DNA of 64,000 nt from Anderseniella sp963700885 (GTDB lineage: Bacteria; Pseudomonadota; Alphaproteobacteria; Rhizobiales; Aestuariivirgaceae). Each line of letters opens with the position of its first letter. Position 1 is the first letter of the stretch. Shown here piece after piece: positions 9,314 to 18,054 of this stretch. The translations under genes and the position numbers were made by a program. Location: positions 1 to 64,000 of the forward strand of contig CAVOZJ010000024.1 in NCBI GenBank assembly GCA_963700885.1. Reading direction: 5' to 3'. The notes below the pieces were generated by a model. That model saw nothing but the letters and a program-made list of their open reading frames with translations. It did not search any database and was not told where the DNA came from.

Positions 9314-9977
9314 ACTGGCAAATCCTTGCCGTACAAACTGCCTAGCAATCGAACAGGCGGCGCTCCGGGCGGCACACCTATGCGACTGTGATCAACTGTA
9401 CGGGTGTAATCAGGACGAACGCGCCTATTGCCGACAGGGCACAACGCAACCGGGATCTCACTGCTGTAAAGCAGGAACCCGGTAGTTTTGCTGTTTGCCG
9501 CGCTCATTCTATGTTTTCCACATGTGTTCGCACCTCAATCTGGCGCTGAACGGTTCACTAAACCGCTTCAGGGGTTGGGTTACGCTCTGGTCATTTGGCC
9601 ATCGAACCCGCCACCCTGTGCGGTGACACTCGCAGTTCTACAAAGTGGCTTTGTCCAGCCCGGACTCTGTGAACGCTAAGAAATTTATGTCCTTTCAGCG
9701 CGCATCGCCATTTGTGGCAACAAACATCTACGCTTTAGGAACAACATCGCTTTTATCACGTCTCCGGGGTTACGCAATAGCAGGTTGAAAATATTCCGTC
9801 AGGGCAGGGGTTGCCTGACGTAACCGACGGCTGAAACAATTAGAGATAATTCTTACTTCGCGCAGGTATGGGAACGCGGAATTCTGGCGCAAACCAGGTG
9901 CTCTCTATCAGCTTAAGCGCGGTAACTGCAAACCTTAAAGGAATGGTTAACCACAGTATTGATAGAGTTTGAGCTCA
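9314..9977. other. Divergent rne/amidase intergenic region
   Basis: About 660 nt without a convincing gene, holding the leaders of rne (minus) and the amidase (plus). A strong stem-loop lies at 9450-9482: outer arms CCGGG and CCCGG, inner CTGCT-gtaa-AGCAG. It would sit about 140 nt into the rne leader. Small ORFs here read as noise. No promoter stood out clearly enough to place. Confidence 0.5.
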
Positions 9978-11426
9978 ATGTACTTCGTGACGAGGATGCG
10001 CCATTTCATGGCTTGGCCAACGGCAGATTTTAGGAATGCCCTGCAGGCGTTGACCATGGCAATCGCCATAGCGTGTGCTGTTGTGACTGTACTTCACGTT
10101 GCAGTGTATCCGGTTACAGCCAACGCCACTCCGCCTCTCGCGAGTGTCAGTGCTACGCGAATCGCAGGCGATGAGGCACGAACCCGTTTCGTGGCTGATC
10201 TGGACAGACCTGTGAGTTACTCGGTGTACGTGATCGACAATCCTTACCGGATAGTGGTTGATCTGCCGGATGTGCGCTTTTCGATGCCCCCGGAAATCGG
10301 GGATAAAGGTGAAGGTTTGATCAGGGCCTATCGATTTGGTCGGTTGGGACCTGGTAAATCTCGTATCGTTATAGATGCTACTGGCCCAGTCTTAATCGAG
10401 AAGTCTTTTGTTCTAGCTCCCGAGAATGGCCAGCCAGCACGCATGATTATTGATATTATTCAAACTGATCGACGCACGTTCGCTCGGATAAAGGCAACTG
10501 AAAAGCCTGACGGAGCAGTTATGGCCGGTTCTGCTCCCGACACCTTGGCAGAGTTACTCAGCCGTGAAGGTGTTGCGCGTATTGACGAAGAGGCTGAAAA
10601 GGCTGAGCGCGCAAGAATTGCATCCGGCCTGATTCCCAAACCCCGGCCAAGGCCATCCCGGATTGAAGTGGCACCGGGACGGCAAGAAGTACAAACAATT
10701 ACGCCGACTTCAAAAGCGGTGAAGCCGGTGGTGATCCTTGATCCTGGACATGGTGGAATTGATGGCGGTACTGTTTCCAGGAATGGCACACTGGAAAAGC
10801 AGGTCGTGCTGGCATTTGCGCGGGAGCTTCGCAAAAAATTGCAGGCGACCGGTCGATTTGACGTCTACATGACCCGCAACGATGACAAGTTCATCTCGCT
10901 GGGCAAGCGTGTGAAATTTGCCCGGGCCAGAAAGGCGGACTTGTTTATAGCCGTTCATGCCGACAGTTTGAGGAAGCGTGGAGTGCGCGGTGCGACGGTA
11001 TATACATTGTCGGAAAAGGCATCGGATGCGGAAGCAGCAGCGTTGGCAGAAAAAGAAAACAATGCTGACTTCATAGGCGGGGTTGACCTTGGAGATGACG
11101 CGGGAGAAGTTGCCGGCATACTGTTGGATCTGGCATTGCGAGAGACGAAGAATCACTCGATCTACTTCGCCCGGCGGCTTGTAAAAAACCTGCAACCCGT
11201 TGCACCATTGAACAGGCGACCCATGCGGTCTGCAGGTTTCAAGGTACTGCGGGCGCCGGATGTTCCGTCTGTGCTGCTGGAACTGGGCTATCTGTCGAAC
11301 CGGCACGATGAAAGCAATCTGGTTTCATCAAGGTGGCGACGTATGGCAGCAACAGCTGTTACCGCCGCGATTGAGGGGTTTTTTTCACCGGAAGTGGCCG
11401 CCCGGCAGCAACAACTGGCGCAGTAA
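9978..11426 (+). CDS. N-acetylmuramoyl-L-alanine amidase with AMIN domain
   Basis: Cleaves the amide bond between MurNAc and the stem peptide during cell separation. The ATG at 9978 is preferred to a TTG at 9969. The protein has an N-terminal signal or anchor (ALTMAIAIACAVVTVLHVAVYP), an AMIN targeting domain (about 45-140), a linker, and an Amidase_3 zinc domain with ILDPGHGGIDGG, the Glu of GTLEKQVVL, VHADS and the C-terminal catalytic LLELGYLSN. The AmiA/B/C subtype cannot be told from this. PBP1A follows 134 nt downstream on the same strand, a conserved alphaproteobacterial pairing. Confidence 0.94.
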   Translation: MYFVTRMRHFMAWPTADFRNALQALTMAIAIACAVVTVLHVAVYPVTANATPPLASVSATRIAGDEARTRFVADLDRPVSYSVYVIDNPYRIVVDLPDVRFSMPPEIGDKGEGLIRAYRFGRLGPGKSRIVIDATGPVLIEKSFVLAPENGQPARMIIDIIQTDRRTFARIKATEKPDGAVMAGSAPDTLAELLSREGVARIDEEAEKAERARIASGLIPKPRPRPSRIEVAPGRQEVQTITPTSKAVKPVVILDPGHGGIDGGTVSRNGTLEKQVVLAFARELRKKLQATGRFDVYMTRNDDKFISLGKRVKFARARKADLFIAVHADSLRKRGVRGATVYTLSEKASDAEAAALAEKENNADFIGGVDLGDDAGEVAGILLDLALRETKNHSIYFARRLVKNLQPVAPLNRRPMRSAGFKVLRAPDVPSVLLELGYLSNRHDESNLVSSRWRRMAATAVTAAIEGFFSPEVAARQQQLAQ

Positions 11427-11560
11427 GGCGACCTCATTGCGGGTCAGCGATCACATTTCGCTGAAGTGCCGTCCGAATGCCACAATATTTGGTTTTGTAC
11501 ATGCAGACGGCCATTGTAAGTCGTGATATGGTTTGTTGAAAATCCGGGACGATTATCTGA

Positions 11561-14086
11561 ATGTTGCGATTGTTAAAAATTCTGTTCAGTTTTGGACTGG
11601 CAGTGAGTTTCGCTGTAGCCGTGGCTGTCGGGTATATTGTTTACGAAACATCCAAGACGCTGCCGTCTCATGAAAGTCTGGCGAAATATGAACCGCCGGT
11701 GATGACGCGTATCCACGCCGCAGACGGGTCACTGCTGGCAGAGTATGCCAAGGAACGCCGGCTCTTTGTTCCAATTGACGCAGTTCCGAAACAGCTCATT
11801 GAAGCGGTCTTATCTGCTGAAGACAAGAATTTTTACAGTCACATGGGTGTTGATCCGGAAGCCTTGGCGAGAGCCGTTCTTGTCAATGTCAAGGCGCGGA
11901 TTGATGGTTCAAAACGTCGACTGATCGGGGCCTCCACCATTACCCAACAGGTAGCGAAAAACTTTCTGCTGACCAATGAACGGACCATACAACGCAAACT
12001 GCGTGAGGCACTGATTGCCATTCGCATGGAGAGTTCGTTTAGCAAGGATCAAATTCTCGAACTTTACCTCAATGAAATTTTCCTCGGGCAGGGTTCCTAC
12101 GGTGTCGCTGCTGCATCGCTGAATTATTTTGGCAAATCGCTGACCGAACTGGATCTGCCGCAGATTGCCTATCTGGCGGCACTCCCCAAGGGCCCATCCA
12201 ACTACCATCCGGTGCGGCACCGTGAACGCGCGATTGAACGGCGCAACTGGGTCCTGTCGCGAATGTACGACAACGGCTTTATTTCGGAAACAGAAATGCA
12301 GGAGGCGCAAGCCAGGGATATCGAGGTGACGCTACGACCGTTTGGTGCGAAATTATTTGCTGCAGAGTATTTTACCGAGGAGGCCCGGCAAGCAGTAGAG
12401 CAGATTTACGGCACGGAAGTACTGCGCACTGGCGGTTTGTCTGTTCGCACGACCATCGACCCCAAGATGCAGATATTTGCCCGCCAGGCGCTGGCTGGCG
12501 GGCTCATTGAGTTTGATCGCAATCATGGCTGGCGCGGCCCTGTAGCGCGGATTGAAACGACATCCGAGTGGCCAGCCGCATTGGCAAAGATGAAACAGTT
12601 GGGTGATGTTTATCCGTGGCAGTTGGCCGTAGTGCTGGAAGTCGATGACGAACAGGCCCGTATCGGTTTGCGACCATCCCAGGTCATCAGGGGAAAGCCG
12701 GTCGAGGTAAAGCAGGGAGTGATCCCTTTGCAGTTTCTTCAATGGGCTCGGCAAGACAAGGGCGTCAATGATAACGGCGTGGTACTTGGTGCAAAGGTTG
12801 AGTCGGCTGCTGATGTACTGAAGCCCGGAGATGTTGTTTATGCAACCGCTGCAGACACCAGTGGCAATTACCATCTGGTGCAGATACCGGAGATAGAAGG
12901 TGGCATGGTTGCAATGGATCCGCACACCGGCCGGGTGCTGGCGTTGACTGGCGGCTTTTCCTTTAGTCGCAGCCAGTTTGACCGGGTTACCCAGGCCGAA
13001 CGTCAGCCCGGGTCTGCCATAAAACCGTTCGTCTACGCCGCTGCGCTGGACAACGGATACACACCATCGTCGGTTGTTCTGGATGCACCTGTCGAAATCA
13101 AGTTGCTAAATGGCGAGACATGGAAACCATCCAACTATTCCAAGAAGTTTTATGGTCCATCAACTCTGCGCCGCGGCATAGAATTTTCACGTAACGTAAT
13201 GACCGTGCGTCTCGCCCAGGACATGGGTATAGACAAGTTTAAAAGTCTCACCGAAAGGTTGGGCGTCTATAAGGACCTGCCAGCAGTGCTTGCCACTTCA
13301 CTTGGTTCCGGTGAGACATCCTTGCTCCGCATGACTGCGGCGTATTCCGTCTTGGCAAATGGCGGCAAAAAGATTGAGCCAACCATGCTGGATCGCATAC
13401 AGGACCGATATGGGCGCACGGTCTGGCGCCATGACAAGCGCGAATGCACCCAGTGCAATGCACCGGAGTGGGTTAACCAGCCGGAGCCGGAATTTATTGA
13501 AAACCGGGAAGTCGTGATGAATCCTTATACTGCCTACCAGATCACTTCGATGCTGGAAGGCGTGGTTCAGCGCGGGACTGGCAAAAAATTGCAGGAAGTT
13601 GGCAAGCCAATTGCTGGCAAGACCGGAACGACAAACGACGAGCGCGACGCGTGGTTCATCGGCTATACCCCCGATCTCGTGGTCGGTGTGTATGTCGGCT
13701 ATGATCAACCCCGGCCAATGGGTAAGGGGGAAACCGGCGGCTCGCTGGCTGCACCCATCGTTGCGAATTTCATGAAGCTTGCATTAAAAGGTGTATCTGG
13801 AACACCGTTTCGCGTTCCATCGGGTGTCAGATTGATCCCCATCGACCCAAAGAGTGGCAAACGCGGCACCTATGGTGAAGACAATGTCATTCTTGAAGCC
13901 TTCAAACCAGGAGAACAACCGCCGGAGCGGTCGCGCCTTGTGACCGGCGGTGATGCGATTGCCAGTTCCGGTATCAATGTTGGAAGCTACAACAGTGTCG
14001 GCGGTATAATTGTTGACGGAAATGATACGGGCTCGTCTGCCGTGTCGGAGGGTGGGTTGACGACAGGCACCGGTGGCCTGTACTGA
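11561..14086 (+). CDS. mrcA: Bifunctional penicillin-binding protein 1A
   Basis: Polymerises and cross-links peptidoglycan in the periplasm. 841 residues: a membrane anchor at about 6-28, then the GT51 transglycosylase with EDKNFYSHMGVD (catalytic Glu) and GASTITQQVAKN, an OB-like insertion, then the transpeptidase with SAIK at about residue 485 (acylated Ser), SRN in FSRNVMTVRL and KTGT at about 687. The C-terminal tail is Gly/Ser-rich. It follows the amidase and precedes prfB, which fits a shared envelope/translation operon. The start is an ATG with no convincing upstream alternative. Confidence 0.96.
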   Translation: MLRLLKILFSFGLAVSFAVAVAVGYIVYETSKTLPSHESLAKYEPPVMTRIHAADGSLLAEYAKERRLFVPIDAVPKQLIEAVLSAEDKNFYSHMGVDPEALARAVLVNVKARIDGSKRRLIGASTITQQVAKNFLLTNERTIQRKLREALIAIRMESSFSKDQILELYLNEIFLGQGSYGVAAASLNYFGKSLTELDLPQIAYLAALPKGPSNYHPVRHRERAIERRNWVLSRMYDNGFISETEMQEAQARDIEVTLRPFGAKLFAAEYFTEEARQAVEQIYGTEVLRTGGLSVRTTIDPKMQIFARQALAGGLIEFDRNHGWRGPVARIETTSEWPAALAKMKQLGDVYPWQLAVVLEVDDEQARIGLRPSQVIRGKPVEVKQGVIPLQFLQWARQDKGVNDNGVVLGAKVESAADVLKPGDVVYATAADTSGNYHLVQIPEIEGGMVAMDPHTGRVLALTGGFSFSRSQFDRVTQAERQPGSAIKPFVYAAALDNGYTPSSVVLDAPVEIKLLNGETWKPSNYSKKFYGPSTLRRGIEFSRNVMTVRLAQDMGIDKFKSLTERLGVYKDLPAVLATSLGSGETSLLRMTAAYSVLANGGKKIEPTMLDRIQDRYGRTVWRHDKRECTQCNAPEWVNQPEPEFIENREVVMNPYTAYQITSMLEGVVQRGTGKKLQEVGKPIAGKTGTTNDERDAWFIGYTPDLVVGVYVGYDQPRPMGKGETGGSLAAPIVANFMKLALKGVSGTPFRVPSGVRLIPIDPKSGKRGTYGEDNVILEAFKPGEQPPERSRLVTGGDAIASSGINVGSYNSVGGIIVDGNDTGSSAVSEGGLTTGTGGLY

Positions 14087-14128
14087 CCGGACCAGAACCA
14101 TTCAAGAGCTTGGCACGAAAAGATTCGC

Positions 14129-15260
14129 ATGCGCGCAGAAATCGAGACACTTGTCCATGAATTCAAGCAGTCAATTGGGCTGCTGAGGAGGCATCTTTGA
14201 CTGGGAGCAGGCACTGCGTGATCTCGAATTACTGAATGCACAGGCCGAAGATCCAAACCTATGGAATGATCCCGAAGAAGCCCAGCGAGTGATGCGCAAA
14301 CGGCAGGAACTTGAGAGCCGAATCGGCACCGTTCAACGTCTTGAGCAGACCATTTCCGACAGTGTCGAATTGATCGAGCTGGGTGAGATGGAAGGTGATC
14401 AGACTGTAGTAGATGATGCAGAAGCGCATATACAGCAGCTGCAACCTGAAATAGCCAAACTTGAAACCGAAACGCTGCTGTCCGGCGAAGCTGACAGCAA
14501 TGACAGTTTCCTGGAAGTTCATGCAGGAGCCGGCGGAACGGAAAGTCAGGACTGGGCATCCATGCTGACGCGGATGTACACACGATGGGCTGAAAAGCAG
14601 GGATACAAGGTTGAATTGATTGAGATGCATGACGGCGAAGAAGCAGGCATTAAATCTGCAACGCTCAAGGTCAGCGGTCACAATGCGTACGGTCAGCTCA
14701 AGACCGAAAGTGGTGTACACCGTCTGGTGCGCATTTCACCCTACGATTCCAATGCGCGCAGGCACACATCGTTCGCATCAGTGTGGTCTTACCCGCAGGT
14801 GGACGACAATATTGAAATAGAAATCAGTGAAAGTGACTGTCGCATCGATACCTATCGTGCCTCCGGCGCCGGTGGCCAGCATGTCAACACCACGGATTCA
14901 GCCGTTCGCATCACACATTTACCGACGAACATTGTTGTGCAGTGCCAGAATGAAAGATCGCAACACAAGAACCGGGCGACAGCCTGGAGTATGCTGCGTG
15001 CAAGGTTATACGAGCGAGAATTGCAAATTCGCGAAGAAGCCGCCAATGCTGAAGAGGCCACCAAGACCGACATTGGCTGGGGGCACCAGATCAGGTCTTA
15101 TGTTCTCCAGCCATATCAACTGGTGAAAGACTTGCGCACAGGTCATGAAAGTACCAATCCGTCAGCGGTACTAGACGGTGATCTGGACGATTTCATTGAA
15201 GCGTCACTGGCGCAGCGAGTGCACGGCGGCGGTCCTGATGAAATTTCAGACATCCAGTAG
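14129..15260 (+). CDS. prfB: Peptide chain release factor 2, expressed by programmed +1 frameshift
   Basis: RF2 reads UGA and UAA and releases the nascent chain. The gene opens at the ATG 14129 and runs 23 codons to an in-frame TGA at 14198-14200. It continues in the +1 frame from 14199 (GAC), reading LDWEQALRDLELL and on to the stop at 15258-15260, 377 residues in all. The slip site CTT TGA C is preceded by AGGAGG three bases upstream of CTT, the internal Shine-Dalgarno of the classic RF2 autoregulation site. The peptidyl-transferase motif GGQ (GAGGQHVNTT) is present. The anticodon-like SPF appears as SPY (RISPYDSNARRHTSF), which I believe is usual for alphaproteobacteria. Confidence 0.97.
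14188..14201 (+). promoter_or_regulatory. RF2 autoregulatory frameshift site
   Basis: Internal Shine-Dalgarno-like AGGAGG, then CAT, then the slippery CTT followed by the stop TGA and C. When RF2 is scarce the ribosome pauses at TGA, slips +1 on CTT and continues. The elements and spacing match the known prfB cassette. Confidence 0.93.
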
Positions 15261-15304
15261 GCAATTGCGGAGCAAGAGTTGCCGCAAATCTTGCAAGTTG
15301 TGAC

Positions 15305-15868
15305 TTACTCCGCTGCTTTCGGTTTGCGCGCAGGCGGTTCCGAATAGACGGGATCATCGTCGATGTCATCAGTGCCCGGCAGGGAATAAACATTCTCCTG
15401 CGGATAGTGGTCATAAACCGGGGCATAACTTTGTCCCCATCCGCTGCTGGTGTAGCCCGGTTCCTGATCAATCGGCTCTGAAAGTGGATCTTCAACCCTG
15501 CAAATCTTGCCATCCACATGGGCACCATTTTCGATTGAAAGCGTTTGGTTGATAACGTCACCTTCAATGTGAGCGCCAGCATAGATGTGAATGTGAAGTG
15601 CACGTATCGGACCAATAACGCGGCCACGGACAATCACTTCTTCAGCGGTTATGTCACCATAAACCACACCATTGCCATCAACAACTACAGCTCGTGCACG
15701 AACAGTACCGTTTATGGTGCCATCTACTTGTAGCTCACCACCAGTCGAAACCGAGCCATCAATCACCAGATCGAGAGACAAAAGCGAAGGGCCTGAGCGG
15801 TGACGTTGACGTCCTCCGCCGGGATTTCCGCTCTTTGGTGTTTTAGCGCGTGATTTCTTGAAAAACAT
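15305..15868 (-). CDS. Bactofilin
   Basis: A 187-residue polymer-forming cytoskeletal protein. The central domain (about 30-125) has the right-handed beta-helix pattern of bactofilins, with short hydrophobic/Gly repeats such as VDGTINGTVRARAVVV and AGAHIEGDVINQTLSI. Basic N-terminal and acidic/Pro C-terminal tails are disordered-looking. Its start overlaps the end of the M23 protease gene by 26 nt, so the two are translationally linked. Bactofilin-M23 pairs are known to localise peptidoglycan remodelling for cell shape, stalks or curvature. It converges with prfB across 44 nt. Confidence 0.93.
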   Translation of the reverse strand: MFFKKSRAKTPKSGNPGGGRQRHRSGPSLLSLDLVIDGSVSTGGELQVDGTINGTVRARAVVVDGNGVVYGDITAEEVIVRGRVIGPIRALHIHIYAGAHIEGDVINQTLSIENGAHVDGKICRVEDPLSEPIDQEPGYTSSGWGQSYAPVYDHYPQENVYSLPGTDDIDDDPVYSEPPARKPKAAE

Positions 15869-17141
15869 CGCGGGCCTTCCAAAATCTTACAGGGTCTAAT
15901 GCGCGGCCGCCCACGCGTGTTTCGTAGTGAAGATGCGGGCCAGTACTGCGGCCTGTATTTCCAGTTTTACCTATTCTATCACCCGACTTGACCTTTTGAC
16001 CAGTGCGAACCGATATTATACTTAAATGCGCATACAGGCTGGTGATACCCCCGTCATGGCGCACCTCAACCATTCTGCCGTAACCGCCTGCCCAACCGGC
16101 CTTGATAACCTTTCCCGGCGCTGTAGCATGAACGAGCGAACCGGTGGGCGCTCGAAAATCAACACCTGTGTGCATGGCAGGGCTCTTGCGGAACGGGTCT
16201 TTGCGAAGACCAAATCCGCTTGAGGTTTCCTGATCAGAGCCCATTGGTTTGATCAGCGGCAGTCGCGTCGTCTGGAATTTCAAGGTTTCCCATTTGTCCA
16301 GCTCCAGTGATAGTTCAGACACCCTTTGCGCCAACACCGCTGACCCCAGATCGGCTGTTGCTGCGGCGACAAAGGGGCCTCCGATGGCGTCCGGTTTGTA
16401 GCTTGACGTTTTGGCAAGCTTGTCTGCGTTTACGCCAAGTGAGTTATAAACTCTACCGAGACGTGTTGATTGTTCGGCGACGTAGCCGGTAGCCGAATGC
16501 AACAGCACGGCCTCGCGTGCTTCCATCCGGGCCATGTAGCTGCGCAATTCCTCCAGGGGCCTGACGGCTTCTTCTGCGGAAGTGAATTCGGATAGGTAAT
16601 TGTCAACTGCACGCGGTGAGGTTGTCTTGCTTGCTGGAGCCATTATTGCAGGGTCATCCCGCGGCGTCAGGCTGCTCTTTTGTTGTGTGGCACTACCGGC
16701 CGGAGCAGGTAACCAACCCTGTATGAAGAAATCCGACAATTGTTCATGCCGGTCGACGAGCTGGTCATGTTCAACGCGGACTTCGTCAACCTTGGCCAGG
16801 TATGCCTTCTGATCCAGCAAAAGCCTGCGGTTCAACTTGTCAATTACAGTGCGCATTTCTCCAATGCGATCTTCATATTCCAGCCGTGCACGGTACTGAC
16901 TGCGTTCCTTCAACGCCAGAACCTGATCCTTGAATGCAACATTGACCGTCGCGTATGCGACCCAAAAAAGTCCTGCGGCAAAAGCAACAATAGCTGCTAC
17001 CTGCACCCCCGGTCTGAGTGTGATGAATTGAACTTCACCTTCTGATCTCAGGTAAATCTGCCGTTCTCGAAACGCAAATGCCAGACGAGAAAAAAATCCA
17101 CGCGGATTACGCCCACCCATATTCCGTCGTATGTTGCGCAT
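15843..17141 (-). CDS. M23 family metallopeptidase (LytM-type peptidoglycan endopeptidase)
   Basis: An inner-membrane-anchored envelope protease. The start at 17141 is preferred because GGAAGG lies just before that ATG; another ATG is 15 nt upstream. A TM segment (VAAIVAFAAGLFWVAYATV) is followed by a coiled coil (about 70-140), a Pro/Ser linker, and a C-terminal LytM domain with HTGVDFRAPTG and HLHYETR, the zinc ligands, and YGRMVEVRH. The missing residues do not suggest degeneration, so it is probably catalytic. It is coupled to the downstream bactofilin. Confidence 0.94.
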   Translation of the reverse strand: MRNIRRNMGGRNPRGFFSRLAFAFRERQIYLRSEGEVQFITLRPGVQVAAIVAFAAGLFWVAYATVNVAFKDQVLALKERSQYRARLEYEDRIGEMRTVIDKLNRRLLLDQKAYLAKVDEVRVEHDQLVDRHEQLSDFFIQGWLPAPAGSATQQKSSLTPRDDPAIMAPASKTTSPRAVDNYLSEFTSAEEAVRPLEELRSYMARMEAREAVLLHSATGYVAEQSTRLGRVYNSLGVNADKLAKTSSYKPDAIGGPFVAAATADLGSAVLAQRVSELSLELDKWETLKFQTTRLPLIKPMGSDQETSSGFGLRKDPFRKSPAMHTGVDFRAPTGSLVHATAPGKVIKAGWAGGYGRMVEVRHDGGITSLYAHLSIISVRTGQKVKSGDRIGKTGNTGRSTGPHLHYETRVGGRALDPVRFWKARDVFQEITR

Positions 17142-17326
17142 GAGCCTTCCCTGCAATGGGCCAATGACCGATAAGAATCGCGTCGGGATTATGCTTGTTT
17201 CACCGCCACGAGCAGCACAATCATCCAGATGTGCCGCTTCTTTGTGGTGCGATTATGAACATGGCGCGAGAAACGTCAACTTATCCAATGCGCAATTGTT
17301 TCTTGAGTAGCAGAGTTGGAGGTCCT

Positions 17327-17800
17327 TTATCCGAGCGCTTCAGCTGCCTTCAAGACCTCTTCGACATGCCCGGACACTCGCACCTTCCGCCAAATTCTGA
17401 CAATTTTGCCATTTGCATCGATCAGGAATGTTGAACGTTCGATGCCGAAATACTTGCGCCCGTACATGGATTTTTGAACCCACACTCCAAAAGCTTTCAG
17501 CGTATCCAGTTCCGGATCGGAACCTAATGTTATGTCGAGATCATGCTTGGCAATAAAACTGTCATGCTTTTGCGCCGGGTCAGCGGATATGCCGACGATG
17601 CGTGTGCCAGCTGCTTCAAAAGCAGGTTTTAGTTTTGTGAATGCAATCGCTTCTTTGGTGCAGCCTGGCGTGTCATCTTTGGGATAGAAAAAGACGACTG
17701 CCTTCTGACCTTTCAGGTTATCGCTAGATATACAGGACGAACCATCCGCGTCCAGATTGAAATGCGGCATTGGATCGCCTGATTCGAGTGGACTGTTCAT
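17327..17800 (-). CDS. bcp: Thioredoxin-dependent peroxiredoxin, Bcp/PrxQ type
   Basis: Reduces hydrogen and lipid peroxides in the cytosol. 157 residues with the peroxidatic motif DDTPGCTKE, Cys47. The resolving Cys usual five residues later is Ile here (CTKEAIAF), so this looks like a 1-Cys form. GISADPAQKHDSF and ERSTFLIDANGKI are typical of the family. It is a single gene on the minus strand, 186 nt from the M23 gene. Confidence 0.95.
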   Translation of the reverse strand: MNSPLESGDPMPHFNLDADGSSCISSDNLKGQKAVVFFYPKDDTPGCTKEAIAFTKLKPAFEAAGTRIVGISADPAQKHDSFIAKHDLDITLGSDPELDTLKAFGVWVQKSMYGRKYFGIERSTFLIDANGKIVRIWRKVRVSGHVEEVLKAAEALG

Positions 17801-18054
17801 CGCCAGCGGAATTTCCTTGATAGTGAGTTGATATGGGGCTGATTATTATATTATTTGTAGGCAGAATTGGGTTTTTTGTAGGTGATCTGGTGATTTTGGC
17901 AAGAGGTTGTACAAGCACCAGAAATTGGGTCACAATTGGGCCTTAACCGAGTGTAAAGTCATCCAGGTGTCGTCTGTTTCCAAATGGGGGCACAAGACAT
18001 CGCTGGGACTAGCGGTTTCGTGGCATTGCCACCGAAACAGAAAAGAGCGGAAAC

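Noticed and set aside
9930..9960. CtrA-like box TTAA-N-TTAA upstream of the amidase
   Set aside because: The spacing is eight bases, not seven.
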